Virus record (IMG/VR): IMGVR_UViG_3300044645_000512
Coordinates: 1 to 24,473 of that record
From: a virus
Direction: 5' to 3' (one strand)
Length of the DNA stretch: 24,473 nucleotides
Below, piece by piece: positions 13,438-20,335 of the stretch; the first letter of the stretch is position 1, and each line of letters opens with the position of its first letter. Under the pieces are notes generated by a model. That model worked only from the letters and a program-made list of their open reading frames with translations, had not been told where the DNA came from and made no database searches. A program made the position numbers and the translations under genes.

Positions 13438-14100
13438 ATGCAAGTTCACATCACAATGAAAAGCGCAAATGCGAAAACCGGCCCGATCCCTGTCAGCACC
13501 ACCGAAAAGGCATCATGCCCGCCAGACTGCGCCATGCGCGCTGAGTGCTATGCGGCCAGTGGCCCGCTGGCTTTGCATTGGGCTGCAGTCAGCGCGGGCA
13601 CGCGCGGCACGTCATGGGGTCAATTCTGCGAGACCATCGCGCAGCTGCCCGATGGCCAGCTGTGGCGCCACAATCAAGCGGGCGATCTGCCCACGGTCAG
13701 CGGGTCGATTGACGCTGTCAAGCTCGGCCAATTGGTGGCCGCGAACCAAGGCAAGCGCGGTTTTACGTATTCGCACCATCGTGACGCGGCCAGCATCGCA
13801 TGGATACGCCACGCCAACGCGTGGGGTTTCACTGTCAATCTGTCAGCCAATGATTTAGTTGACGCTGACGCGCTGGCCGATCAAAACGCGGGCCCGGTGG
13901 TGGTGGTGTTGCCTTCAACGCAAACCAGCAACACCACTACGCCAGCTGGCCGCCCGGTGGTTATCTGCCCCGCCACCCAGCGCGCTGACGTGTCCTGCGC
14001 CAGCTGCCAGCTGTGCCAGCGCCAGCGCGCGGCCATTGTGGGATTCCCTGCCCATGGCTCACGCCACCGGGTGATTAATCTGCGCCTGGCCAATGCTTGA
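13438..14100 (+). CDS. Cysteine-rich phage protein, DUF7227-like
   Basis: A 220-residue protein (MQVHITMKSANAKTGPIPVS). It has an N-terminal cysteine set CPPDCAMRAECYA (C27, C31, C37), a conserved-looking LWRHNQAGDLP (76-85), FTYSHHRD (109-116), VNLSAND (133-139), and a C-terminal set CPATQ...CASCQLCQ (C177, C187, C190, C193). I recall this layout as a phage family named DUF7227, with a faint likeness to gp88-type proteins. Eight cysteines in two clusters suggest a Zn or Fe-S site; that is inference. AAAGG lies 9 bases before the ATG. Enzyme activity is unknown. Confidence 0.75.
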   Translation: MQVHITMKSANAKTGPIPVSTTEKASCPPDCAMRAECYAASGPLALHWAAVSAGTRGTSWGQFCETIAQLPDGQLWRHNQAGDLPTVSGSIDAVKLGQLVAANQGKRGFTYSHHRDAASIAWIRHANAWGFTVNLSANDLVDADALADQNAGPVVVVLPSTQTSNTTTPAGRPVVICPATQRADVSCASCQLCQRQRAAIVGFPAHGSRHRVINLRLANA

Positions 14101-14104
14101 CCTT

Positions 14105-14128
14105 ATGCGGACCCTTTGGGGTCCGTAT
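14105..14128 (+). terminator. Hairpin directly after the DUF7227-like gene
   Basis: ATGCGGACCC (14105-14114) pairs with GGGTCCGTAT (14119-14128) with one G-U pair and a TTTG loop. No T run follows. It may act as a processing or stabilising stem, or a weak terminator separating the two upstream genes from the coupled small-gene block. Confidence 0.45.
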
Positions 14129-14177
14129 CGGGGCGCGCATTGGTGCACGTCAATCAACTAAACGAAAAGGGTAAACC

Positions 14178-14372
14178 ATGAAACACGCAAAATTACGCGA
14201 AGCGCTGCGCGCTAAGTATGGCGCACGAAATTATCGAATTGATCGAAATGATTTAGTCCACATTTATGGGGCCATGCCAAATTCTCAAAGTGTGGGCTGG
14301 TGGCTGATGGGGGACATCATCGGCGCTGAATTGTGGATGGGGTTCCATGACGATATTGGGGGTGCCAAATGA
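14178..14372 (+). CDS. 64-residue hypothetical protein
   Basis: It begins MKHAKLREALRAKYGARNYR, a basic helix, and then has an aromatic-rich centre (SVGWWLMGDIIGAELWMGF). The tail ends DDIGGAK. AAGGG lies 6 bases before the ATG, within a 14-base sequence (AAGGGTAAACCATG) repeated at 14824-14837. Its stop overlaps the next start by four bases (ATGA). No family is recognised. Confidence 0.68.
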   Translation: MKHAKLREALRAKYGARNYRIDRNDLVHIYGAMPNSQSVGWWLMGDIIGAELWMGFHDDIGGAK

Positions 14373-14593
14373 TTAAAACCATGCGCGCAAAATACAAGGG
14401 TAAAGACGCGCGCACCGGCGCGCCTATATACCCGGGTGACGAGATTCAATATTGCACGGCCACCCGGCGCGCATGGATCACGGGCGAGCCGGGCGAGATA
14501 ACCTTTTTTGGTGAAACCGGCCCGACCACGTTCTATCGAAACCCACGGGGCCGGTGCGAAGACGCGCCATGTTGCGGGTGTTGCACCATATGA
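14369..14593 (+). CDS. 74-residue hypothetical protein with Cys-rich C-terminus
   Basis: The protein opens MIKTMRAKYKGKDARTGAPI and continues YPGDEIQYCTATRRAW, a pattern suggesting a small beta-barrel. It ends with a compact cysteine group CEDAPCCGCCTI that could bind metal. Coupled to both neighbours by ATGA overlaps. A start at the inner ATG (14381) is also possible. No known function. Confidence 0.65.
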   Translation: MIKTMRAKYKGKDARTGAPIYPGDEIQYCTATRRAWITGEPGEITFFGETGPTTFYRNPRGRCEDAPCCGCCTI

Positions 14594-14745
14594 CCTACTA
14601 CACCACGAAGGGGGCCGCGCAGGCCCTGGCTGATACGCTGGCCGCTCAGGACGCGGACGCATGGTTATACGAAGTACACGCGAGCCCACGCGGGTTCTAT
14701 GTGGCCGTTTTTGATTTTGACCACTTTTTTTTGGGGAACCTATGA
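14590..14745 (+). CDS. 51-residue hypothetical protein
   Basis: MTYYTTKGAAQALADTLAAQ leads into a helix, followed by a beta-type stretch (DADAWLYEVHASPRGFYVAV) and FDFDHFFLGNL. The alternation helix-strand-strand resembles a very small alpha/beta fold. The ATG overlaps the previous stop and its own stop overlaps the next ATG, so the gene is accepted on tiling. Function is unknown. Confidence 0.65.
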   Translation: MTYYTTKGAAQALADTLAAQDADAWLYEVHASPRGFYVAVFDFDHFFLGNL

Positions 14746-14825
14746 GAGACATTTTCGCAGCCTTGATCATCGCGGCCGCGCTCACAGTGTGCGCGCTGGC
14801 TTATTTTGACGTTCTAATAAAGTAA
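14742..14825 (+). CDS. 27-residue single-pass membrane peptide
   Basis: MRDIFAALIIAAALTVCALA followed by YFDVLIK: a charged N-terminus, about 17 hydrophobic residues, and a short tail with one lysine. It starts in an ATGA overlap with the 51-residue gene and ends 9 bases before the next ATG. Such a peptide would insert in the inner membrane. It may modulate a host membrane protein or be a small holin-like or exclusion peptide; no family can be named at this length. Confidence 0.5.
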   Translation: MRDIFAALIIAAALTVCALAYFDVLIK

Positions 14826-14834
14826 GGGTAAACC

Positions 14835-15086
14835 ATGCAAACTTATAAATTAAATAATGGGGTACATGTATTAGCCCGGCCATTGAAAGACGGTAATCTG
14901 TACCCGTACACGTACATAAACCGCACGCAAGCAGAAAATTCAGCCCGTAAGCACGGGGGCGAAGTCTACCAAGGGCCAAGCAGTCGGCGGGTGTTTTATG
15001 TAACGCTAACCCATGATTCTCACTGCCCGGCTAATTATGGCTGCGCGTGTTACTGCGATTGCGTAACTTTGGAGCAAACAGCATGA
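14835..15086 (+). CDS. 83-residue hypothetical protein with terminal Cys cluster
   Basis: It starts MQTYKLNNGVHVLARPLKDG with a beta-type N-terminal half, then NRTQAENSARKHGGEVYQGP and a strand SSRRVFYVTLTHD. The C-terminus has CPANYGCACYCDC, five cysteines that could bind zinc. AAGGG lies 6 bases upstream of the ATG. Its stop overlaps the next start (ATGA). No family recognised. Confidence 0.68.
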   Translation: MQTYKLNNGVHVLARPLKDGNLYPYTYINRTQAENSARKHGGEVYQGPSSRRVFYVTLTHDSHCPANYGCACYCDCVTLEQTA

Positions 15087-15373
15087 TCACAATCGGAAAA
15101 ACCACATACAAAACCAACCGCGCGGACATTTTCGCGCATCACGCAAAATGCACCGGTAAGCATCGCAAACTAAAGAGCAAAGGCGCGGAGAAGCGCTTCT
15201 ACCCGGTCTTTGATGCAACCATGTCAACCGCCGACTATGTGCAAGCCTATGAAACGCTCAACGCTAAAAAGAACCTGACTAAGTGGGATTGGCAACCCCT
15301 GAGCACCGCGCCCACGGTGCCAAGCGGCGAAGATGCGGCATGGGAGGTGGAAGATGCTGCACCTTATATTTAA
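15083..15373 (+). CDS. 96-residue hypothetical protein
   Basis: The N-terminus (MITIGKTTYKTNRADIFAHH) is strand-rich, followed by a basic region KCTGKHRKLKSKGAEKRFY and a helix STADYVQAYETLNAKKNL. The tail is acidic and proline-rich. I chose ATG 15083 because it overlaps the preceding stop by four bases; a longer reading would lie in the upstream gene. The mix of a basic middle and acidic tail could suit nucleic-acid or protein binding; there is no motif. Confidence 0.66.
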   Translation: MITIGKTTYKTNRADIFAHHAKCTGKHRKLKSKGAEKRFYPVFDATMSTADYVQAYETLNAKKNLTKWDWQPLSTAPTVPSGEDAAWEVEDAAPYI

Positions 15374-15551
15374 GCGCGCTTTGGCGCCATGGGCGCCGCC
15401 GGCCGGGCCGGTTACGCTGGCCAGCGGCCGGGTGGTAGTGCATACGCGCGAGCCCAATGGGGCGCAGCGCGCCACGCCCACGCCGGGCGCCTATGCCATG
15501 ACGCCGGCCGAATGGGCCGAATACAAAGGGGCGCGCCATGACTCTAATTGA
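15354..15551 (+). CDS. 65-residue hypothetical protein
   Basis: MLHLIFKRALAPWAPPAGPV begins with a short hydrophobic segment, then VTLASGRVVVHTREPNGAQR and a C-terminal MTPAEWAEYKGARH. A GGAGG ribosome site just upstream supports the ATG at 15354. It overlaps the previous gene by 20 bases and the next by 14. The final helix (TPAEWAEYKGAR) resembles a short interaction motif. No function is known. Confidence 0.6.
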   Translation: MLHLIFKRALAPWAPPAGPVTLASGRVVVHTREPNGAQRATPTPGAYAMTPAEWAEYKGARHDSN

Positions 15552-15759
15552 TTTTTGCGAGACACCGCGCACCATGGTGGAGATCGAAGCGGAGGGGTTC
15601 ACGCGCGATCAAGTCTATGGCGCGGTCAAGCGGGGGGAGCTCGTAAACCAAAATCGAAAAGATGCCTGGGGGCGCATCAAGCGGGGCGCGGGGCTTTTCA
15701 CTGTGGCCTGCCCTGCCCCTGCGTATGATGCCGCGCCATTGGTGGCAGCATGGCGCTAA
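15538..15759 (+). CDS. 73-residue small protein, possibly winged-helix-like
   Basis: Residues about 10-40 (TMVEIEAEGFTRDQVYGAVK, then RGELVN) read like helix-turn-helix followed by a wing (NQNRKDAWGRIKRGAGLFTV). This hints at a small DNA-binding domain. It is the last substantial gene of the cassette and could in principle regulate it. The start overlaps the preceding gene. Confidence in the gene is fair and in the fold low. Confidence 0.6.
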   Translation: MTLIDFCETPRTMVEIEAEGFTRDQVYGAVKRGELVNQNRKDAWGRIKRGAGLFTVACPAPAYDAAPLVAAWR

Positions 15760-15809
15760 TTTGCGCGGTCATTTTGGCCGCTATACTGGCACTGCTGCTT
15801 GACCTTTAA
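15750..15809 (+). CDS. 19-residue hydrophobic peptide ORF
   Basis: MALICAVILAAILALLLDL is almost wholly hydrophobic and would span a membrane. The ATG lies inside the end of the 73-residue gene, and the stop is about 20 bases before the terminator. Its length makes it uncertain, but it is the second membrane-type mini-ORF in this cassette and fills the space exactly. Confidence 0.35.
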   Translation: MALICAVILAAILALLLDL

Positions 15810-15827
15810 GCAGTTGCCAACCCTCAC

Positions 15828-15852
15828 AAGCCCCCTCACGGGGGCTTTTTTT
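15828..15852 (+). terminator. Intrinsic terminator of the plus-strand cassette
   Basis: AAGCCCCC (15828-15835) and GGGGGCTT (15840-15847) form an 8-bp stem with a TCAC loop, followed by a run of seven T. It ends the cassette before the convergent primase gene. On the minus strand the stem lacks a T tail, so termination there is weaker. Confidence 0.85.
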
Positions 15853-15881
15853 GTGTCCACGCCGTAGGCGGGGGCACTGTC

Positions 15882-18152
15882 TTATACGGGCTCGACCATG
15901 CGCCGAAGGTCAGAGCGGGAATACTCACTAAGTTCCGGCGCGCAGAAAACGTGCTTCTTTGTGTCATGGTCGCGCGATTTAATGCGGCCCATGTCGATCC
16001 ACCCGGCCTCTTTGAAGGCGTGCAATAGCGCGGCCTGGACGACCTTGGTGCCCGTGGGGGCGATGCCTTGCAAGCGGTCGCAAAGGCCATAAAAGGGGCC
16101 ACCACAGACCCCACGCGAGAATTCACCCGCACGCCTGCGCATGAGGTCAACCAAAAACGATTCAGCGCCGCTCATGCCATGCTCGACCATGATGGACTTG
16201 GCCTCAGTCATGGGGGGCGCTGCGTTGGGGTTCCACGCGCTCACGTCACGGGTGTGCAGGTAATGGGCCACGGCCTCAAAGCCGCCCCGGTGCTGGTACC
16301 AATTCCACAGGCTCACCGCTTGAGCTTCTGGGAGCTTGGGGGCATCGGCCCAAAGGACGAACCAGCGCCGATCCTCTGAGGGGATCGAGATGGCCACGCG
16401 CTCATTGGAGAAGGCGATCACAAAAACGCGGTTCAAGGCCATGTAGGGGTGGAGCCCTTTTCGGTTGACCATGAGGAGCTCAGGGGGCGCAGCGATGATG
16501 GGCTTGAGGGTATTCTCAAGGGCGCGGCGGTCTTTGGCTTCGGCCTGCCTGAGCTCGGCGATTTCCATCACTTCGCACTCAAGCGCATAACCCCATTGGC
16601 TTGTGAGCTCTTCGTTCTTGACCAGTGAGCAATTGTGCTTGGATGGGCCACCAATGGCCCAGAAGAAGGGGGCGAACAGGGTATCTTTGCCTGACCCATG
16701 GTTGCCACCCAAAAGGATAGCGTGATTGATCTTGTGGCCTGGAAACTGGACTTTATGGGCCAGCGCGTTGAGCAGGTGCTCGCGCTCAAACCGCTCGGGC
16801 ACCATGCGTTCTACGTGCGCCAGCCACAAGGCCGGGTCACCGGCCACCGGCTGCGGGCGCGCATCGCGCCATCGGTTGCCGTAGACCTGACCCTCACGGG
16901 CCACCAGCACGGACGCGCCAGCGGCGTAGGTGATGCCGACCAGGGACTTGGCGCCCTTGCCTTGGCGGTTCTCATCAAATGATGTGGCGGCCTCGATGCG
17001 GCGCTTGGCGTTATGGATTGATTTGCAATCGATGTGCCGGTACAGAGCGTTGAAGGTGTTGCGCGAGACTTCGCGGCGGTCGGTCATGTCGAAAAAGGCG
17101 TCATCTGTCTGGACGTAGGCGAAGCGCTCGAACCATTCGTTTTTCTCGACCCGGCCCAGTTCTTTGCGCTCCACCTCGGCGATGACGCGGGCGGCTTCGT
17201 CTGGATAGTCGGCCGTGGGGGCAAGCCTGGAGAGCGCGGACTCCATGGCTTGGGTGAGCAGTTCCTCACGCAAGCCGGGGGTGTGGGCGGGGCCGCCTTG
17301 GTCAGCCACCCACGTCAAAAAGGCGCGGGAATCGAAGTCAACGCAATGCGAGTGAAGGCAGCAATAGGCCCGGTTGGCGGGCATGTAGCGCCCCTCTGGG
17401 TTGCCGTCGGTATGCTCGGCACTGTTGGGGCAGATGACGCCCGCCCAGCCCTCGCCGTTGGGCTTGGACAAGAGCAGACCTTGGCCACTGAGCCACGCCA
17501 TCACGTCATCGGCGCCATCATCAGAGATGCGAATCGGGCGCAGGGTGAGCGAATCGGGTTCGACCGGCGTCACGTCCAAGGCGGTGCAGATGTCTGTGAG
17601 GGCATATTCGCGTTCTGGATGAAAAGTCACCAGGCGCGCGGCGAAGTTGTCGCGGCCCGGTTTAAGGTTGACGCTACCAGGCAAGCGGAAGTTGCGCACC
17701 GGGTTGCAGGCGCCAGGGTCGGTGTAGCCCGCCTCGGCGATGGCTTTGATGGCCGCGCTAAATTCGGCCTTGGTCGGTTGGTCGCTGAAGGCGTAGCCCC
17801 ACTGGAACGACCCAGGGGAGGTCTCCATGATCCAGGTGGGCTCAAGCGGTGGGGTCTTGGACTTGGTGCCAATGTCGTCCAGCATCATCACCAGGATGTA
17901 CTCGCAATTGGCCGCCGACGCTGACACCCGGCCCTCGGCGAAGCGGTCGATGATGAAGCTGGCCGTGTTGCCATACCAAGCTTGATCTGCTTTGATGCGC
18001 TTGGGGTCGGGCAGGAATGCCGGCCATGTGCATTTGACTGCGCCGTCGGCGTGGAGTTGTATCTCGCCGTCTTTCAACTGTGGTTTTTGCCTGACAATTA
18101 ACGCTGTTTCGCCTGCTGGGGCAAGTTTTGTAATAAAATCCAGAAATTCCAA
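15882..18152 (-). CDS. Primase-helicase (RepB-type primase plus DUF5906/D5-like ATPase)
   Basis: A 756-residue two-part replication enzyme. The N-terminal 200 residues contain EYILVMMLDDIG (84-95) and RNFRLPGSVNLKPGR (153-167), typical of RepB-family primases. A zinc-ribbon-like part follows (CPNSAEHT...CCLHSHC, 241-270). The C-terminal helicase has Walker A GGNHGSGKD (482-490), acidic ECEVMEIAEL (525-534), and VIAFSNERVAISIPSEDRRW (578-597) with the arginine finger region of DUF5906/D5-like SF3 helicases. The start is TTG at 18152, supported by AAAGGAG 7 bases upstream; no nearby ATG fits. It probably primes and unwinds at the phage fork with the polymerase upstream. Confidence 0.88.
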   Translation of the reverse strand: MEFLDFITKLAPAGETALIVRQKPQLKDGEIQLHADGAVKCTWPAFLPDPKRIKADQAWYGNTASFIIDRFAEGRVSASAANCEYILVMMLDDIGTKSKTPPLEPTWIMETSPGSFQWGYAFSDQPTKAEFSAAIKAIAEAGYTDPGACNPVRNFRLPGSVNLKPGRDNFAARLVTFHPEREYALTDICTALDVTPVEPDSLTLRPIRISDDGADDVMAWLSGQGLLLSKPNGEGWAGVICPNSAEHTDGNPEGRYMPANRAYCCLHSHCVDFDSRAFLTWVADQGGPAHTPGLREELLTQAMESALSRLAPTADYPDEAARVIAEVERKELGRVEKNEWFERFAYVQTDDAFFDMTDRREVSRNTFNALYRHIDCKSIHNAKRRIEAATSFDENRQGKGAKSLVGITYAAGASVLVAREGQVYGNRWRDARPQPVAGDPALWLAHVERMVPERFEREHLLNALAHKVQFPGHKINHAILLGGNHGSGKDTLFAPFFWAIGGPSKHNCSLVKNEELTSQWGYALECEVMEIAELRQAEAKDRRALENTLKPIIAAPPELLMVNRKGLHPYMALNRVFVIAFSNERVAISIPSEDRRWFVLWADAPKLPEAQAVSLWNWYQHRGGFEAVAHYLHTRDVSAWNPNAAPPMTEAKSIMVEHGMSGAESFLVDLMRRRAGEFSRGVCGGPFYGLCDRLQGIAPTGTKVVQAALLHAFKEAGWIDMGRIKSRDHDTKKHVFCAPELSEYSRSDLRRMVEPV

Positions 18153-18169
18153 AATGTCTCTCCTTTAAG

Positions 18170-18193
18170 AGCCCGCCTGCCAGCGGGCTTTTT
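18170..18193 (+). terminator. Hairpin between polymerase and primase genes; T-tail on plus strand
   Basis: AGCCCGC (18170-18176) and GCGGGCT (18183-18189) are perfect 7-bp arms, followed by TTTTT on the plus strand. In the sense (minus) direction the stem has no T run. It would therefore stop antisense transcripts, while in the sense message it forms a stem just before the primase ribosome site. Confidence 0.5.
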
Positions 18194-20087
18194 ACTTACC
18201 ATATCTCGACATGATCGCCACCTCTGCGTCAAGGGGCAAGCCCTTGGCCCACTCGGGCGGCGTACACATCACCTCTTTCAATCGCACAGCCATCTCCTCT
18301 GGCCGGTCGGTCTCAATGACCACCTCGTCATGGACGTGGAGCACCACGTCGTCAAGCTGGCGCAGGGTATGGCGTAGCAAATCGTTGGCCGTTGCCTGCG
18401 TGATATTCTCACACGCCAAGCCTTTCCATAACCTTGCACGCGGCCATTCTTTTGCGTCTGCTGCTGGTTTCCATGCGGCCTTGGCGTAGCTCACACCATC
18501 GGCGTCCAGCTTGGCAAACGGATAGCACAGCACCCGCGCGGAGGGCAGAGCATACCAAAGGTGCTGGCCGTCGAATAGGTACGTAACCCGGCCCACGCTG
18601 AACTCATGGCCCTTGTTGCGCATGGCGCGGGTGTAGGCTTCCTCAAGGTTTTGCCAATACGGCACAGACCAAGGGTTTGCCCTACGCCATGCGTCTACCA
18701 TGCGCTTGGATTCAAACTCAGTGAGTTGCACGCCATAGGCGCGGCCCATGGCCGCGAAAGCGCCCACGCCACCGGCAAAGCCGCAGGCGAGCTCTTGCAC
18801 CTTGCCGATCTGGCGCTGGTCTTTCGTTACCTCATCGACCCGCACGCCAAAGGTGGCGGCAGCGTTGACCTTGTACACATCCTCGCCTTTGGCGAAGATG
18901 GCCAGCTTGTCATCCCCACGGCCAGACAACCATGGATTGGCGCGGGCCTCTATCGCCGCCCAGTCAGCCACGACCAGATGTTTGCCGGGTGCAGGAATGA
19001 GCGCGGGCCTGAGCATCCCCTTGAGGACGTCGGTGACTCGCTTGCCGTATGTTGGGACGATGGCGTGTCCCCTGACCATAGCGTTGCGTACGGCTGCGGG
19101 TTCTTCAGCGGTTTTACGGGTGAAATTGTGAACCTGGGCGCCGTAGCTAGAAGCACGGCCTGTAGCCGAGCCTCCAGCAAAGACAAACGCTCCTCGGACT
19201 CGCTCATCTTCAATATCTGCCAAAGCTGCAAGTCGACTGAATTTTGCGACTGACGAAGCCCAGAGGTCGTCTGCGCACTGGATGACTTCTTGAACATGGG
19301 GTGGGACATCCTCACAGTTTAAAAGATTGGCTCGCACAGTCTTGTCGATGCTGTACTTACCGTCCTTCTCCATGAGCTTGAGCGCTTGCGGCCCCACGCG
19401 CTCAATGACCCACTGGCGCATCTTGGGGGAGCGCACGCTGGTGATGGCGCCCTCGGTGACCTCGGCCACGATCTGCTCAATCTCGACCAACTCATCGCTG
19501 GCGTACTTGACAGCGGCCTTGCACAAGGGCACATCGACCAACACGCCTCGGTCGTTGATGCGCTCGTTGACGTGGTAGTCGAGCAGCTCTTCCTCTGACA
19601 GTGGCCGCAGCGCCTTGCTGATCGAGCGCATGGCCCTGACGTCTTGCTCGCAGTAGGCCACCATCTCGGCCATCAGTTCGGGGTCGTTGCGAAATGGCGG
19701 TATGCACAGCAAGCGGATCAACTGCGAGCCGCGATGGTCTTTCTTCATGGACGCGCCGGCAAAGCGCCCCACGTCTTCAAGCGAACCCGGCGCGCAGTTG
19801 GCGCGGGCCTGGGTGGCGGTGCAGTAGAACTGCTCCAGCTTAAAATTTATTTGTAAGACGTACCAAAAAATGAGGCGTTCAAACGCTGCGTTGTGGGCGT
19901 AAATTACACCTTTGTAATCTTTGACTTGAGCGGGAAATGGTTGGTTAGGCATCCATGTCTGGACGTCATCATCGCCAAAAGCGTAGGACATGCACAGCAC
20001 TTCGGTGCTTGCATCTTGAGCGTAGTTGTAAACGCCCGCCGCCTTCAGGTCGCAGGCGCTACGGGTTTCAAAGTCAAGCCAGAGCAT
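18192..20087 (-). CDS. Family-A DNA polymerase with 3'-5' exonuclease
   Basis: A 631-residue polymerase. Exo I DFET at residues 5-8, Exo II HNAAFE (65-70) and Exo III YCEQDV (145-150) give the proofreading domain. Palm motif A is VVADWAAIEARA (372-383), motif B DQRQIGKVQELACGFAGG (423-440) and motif C VHDEVV (585-590), all with catalytic residues present (D375, R425, K429, D587). A longer TTG start at 20105 exists, but the ATG at 20087 places Exo I at the usual distance. The start lies inside the end of the 47-residue zinc-finger-like gene. It replicates the phage genome. Confidence 0.92.
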   Translation of the reverse strand: MLWLDFETRSACDLKAAGVYNYAQDASTEVLCMSYAFGDDDVQTWMPNQPFPAQVKDYKGVIYAHNAAFERLIFWYVLQINFKLEQFYCTATQARANCAPGSLEDVGRFAGASMKKDHRGSQLIRLLCIPPFRNDPELMAEMVAYCEQDVRAMRSISKALRPLSEEELLDYHVNERINDRGVLVDVPLCKAAVKYASDELVEIEQIVAEVTEGAITSVRSPKMRQWVIERVGPQALKLMEKDGKYSIDKTVRANLLNCEDVPPHVQEVIQCADDLWASSVAKFSRLAALADIEDERVRGAFVFAGGSATGRASSYGAQVHNFTRKTAEEPAAVRNAMVRGHAIVPTYGKRVTDVLKGMLRPALIPAPGKHLVVADWAAIEARANPWLSGRGDDKLAIFAKGEDVYKVNAAATFGVRVDEVTKDQRQIGKVQELACGFAGGVGAFAAMGRAYGVQLTEFESKRMVDAWRRANPWSVPYWQNLEEAYTRAMRNKGHEFSVGRVTYLFDGQHLWYALPSARVLCYPFAKLDADGVSYAKAAWKPAADAKEWPRARLWKGLACENITQATANDLLRHTLRQLDDVVLHVHDEVVIETDRPEEMAVRLKEVMCTPPEWAKGLPLDAEVAIMSRYGK

Positions 20088-20217
20088 TTTTAGCCGCGTC
20101 TTCAATTATTTTTCGTCTGAGTTCAAACGGCGCGGCTGAATAGCAATTCGCGCATATGCAGCGGAACAGGATTGCCACCTCGGATTCCACGGCGCCGCAG
20201 TAGTTACATTTGTCCAT
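20074..20217 (-). CDS. 47-residue zinc-ribbon-like protein
   Basis: MDKCNYCGAVESEVAILFRC continues ICANCYSAAPFELRRKIIE. CNYC and CANC (C4, C7, C22, C25) form a classical four-cysteine zinc ribbon, followed by a short helix. It overlaps the polymerase start by 14 bases, so the two are coupled. Small zinc proteins next to phage polymerases may bind DNA or a partner protein; no family can be stated. The Shine-Dalgarno is weak. Confidence 0.7.
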   Translation of the reverse strand: MDKCNYCGAVESEVAILFRCICANCYSAAPFELRRKIIEDAAKNALA

Positions 20218-20224
20218 TTTTACT

Positions 20225-20335
20225 CTACTGTGTAGGTGGGGGTCTCGATTTGGGCTTCAACAAGGCGCAGGAGAAAGCCAGAAAATCCTGCGCGTCGCCA
20301 TCCTCGAACGCTGTCTTAACAACCCCCAGGCTCAA
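20225..20335 (-). CDS. 36-residue ORF with TTG start, or in-frame extension of the preceding gene
   Basis: Directly after the TAA of the 211-residue gene, and in the same frame, a TTG opens 36 codons: SLGVVKTAFEDGDAQDFLAF then SCALLKPKSRPPPTQ, ending in TAG 7 bases before the zinc-ribbon ATG. It fills the only gap in this operon. It could be a separately started mini-protein, a stop-readthrough tail, or a decayed C-terminus. There is no Shine-Dalgarno. Confidence 0.4.
   Translation of the reverse strand: MSLGVVKTAFEDGDAQDFLAFSCALLKPKSRPPPTQ

Noticed and set aside
14285-14785. 166-codon minus-strand frame in the plus cassette
   Set aside because: Arg/Pro-rich antisense frame in GC-rich DNA; plus-strand genes tile here with ATGA overlaps and ribosome sites.
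17034-17924. 296-codon plus-strand frame opposite the primase-helicase
   Set aside because: The opposite strand carries all primase motifs. The long antisense frame follows from high GC codon bias and shows no motif.
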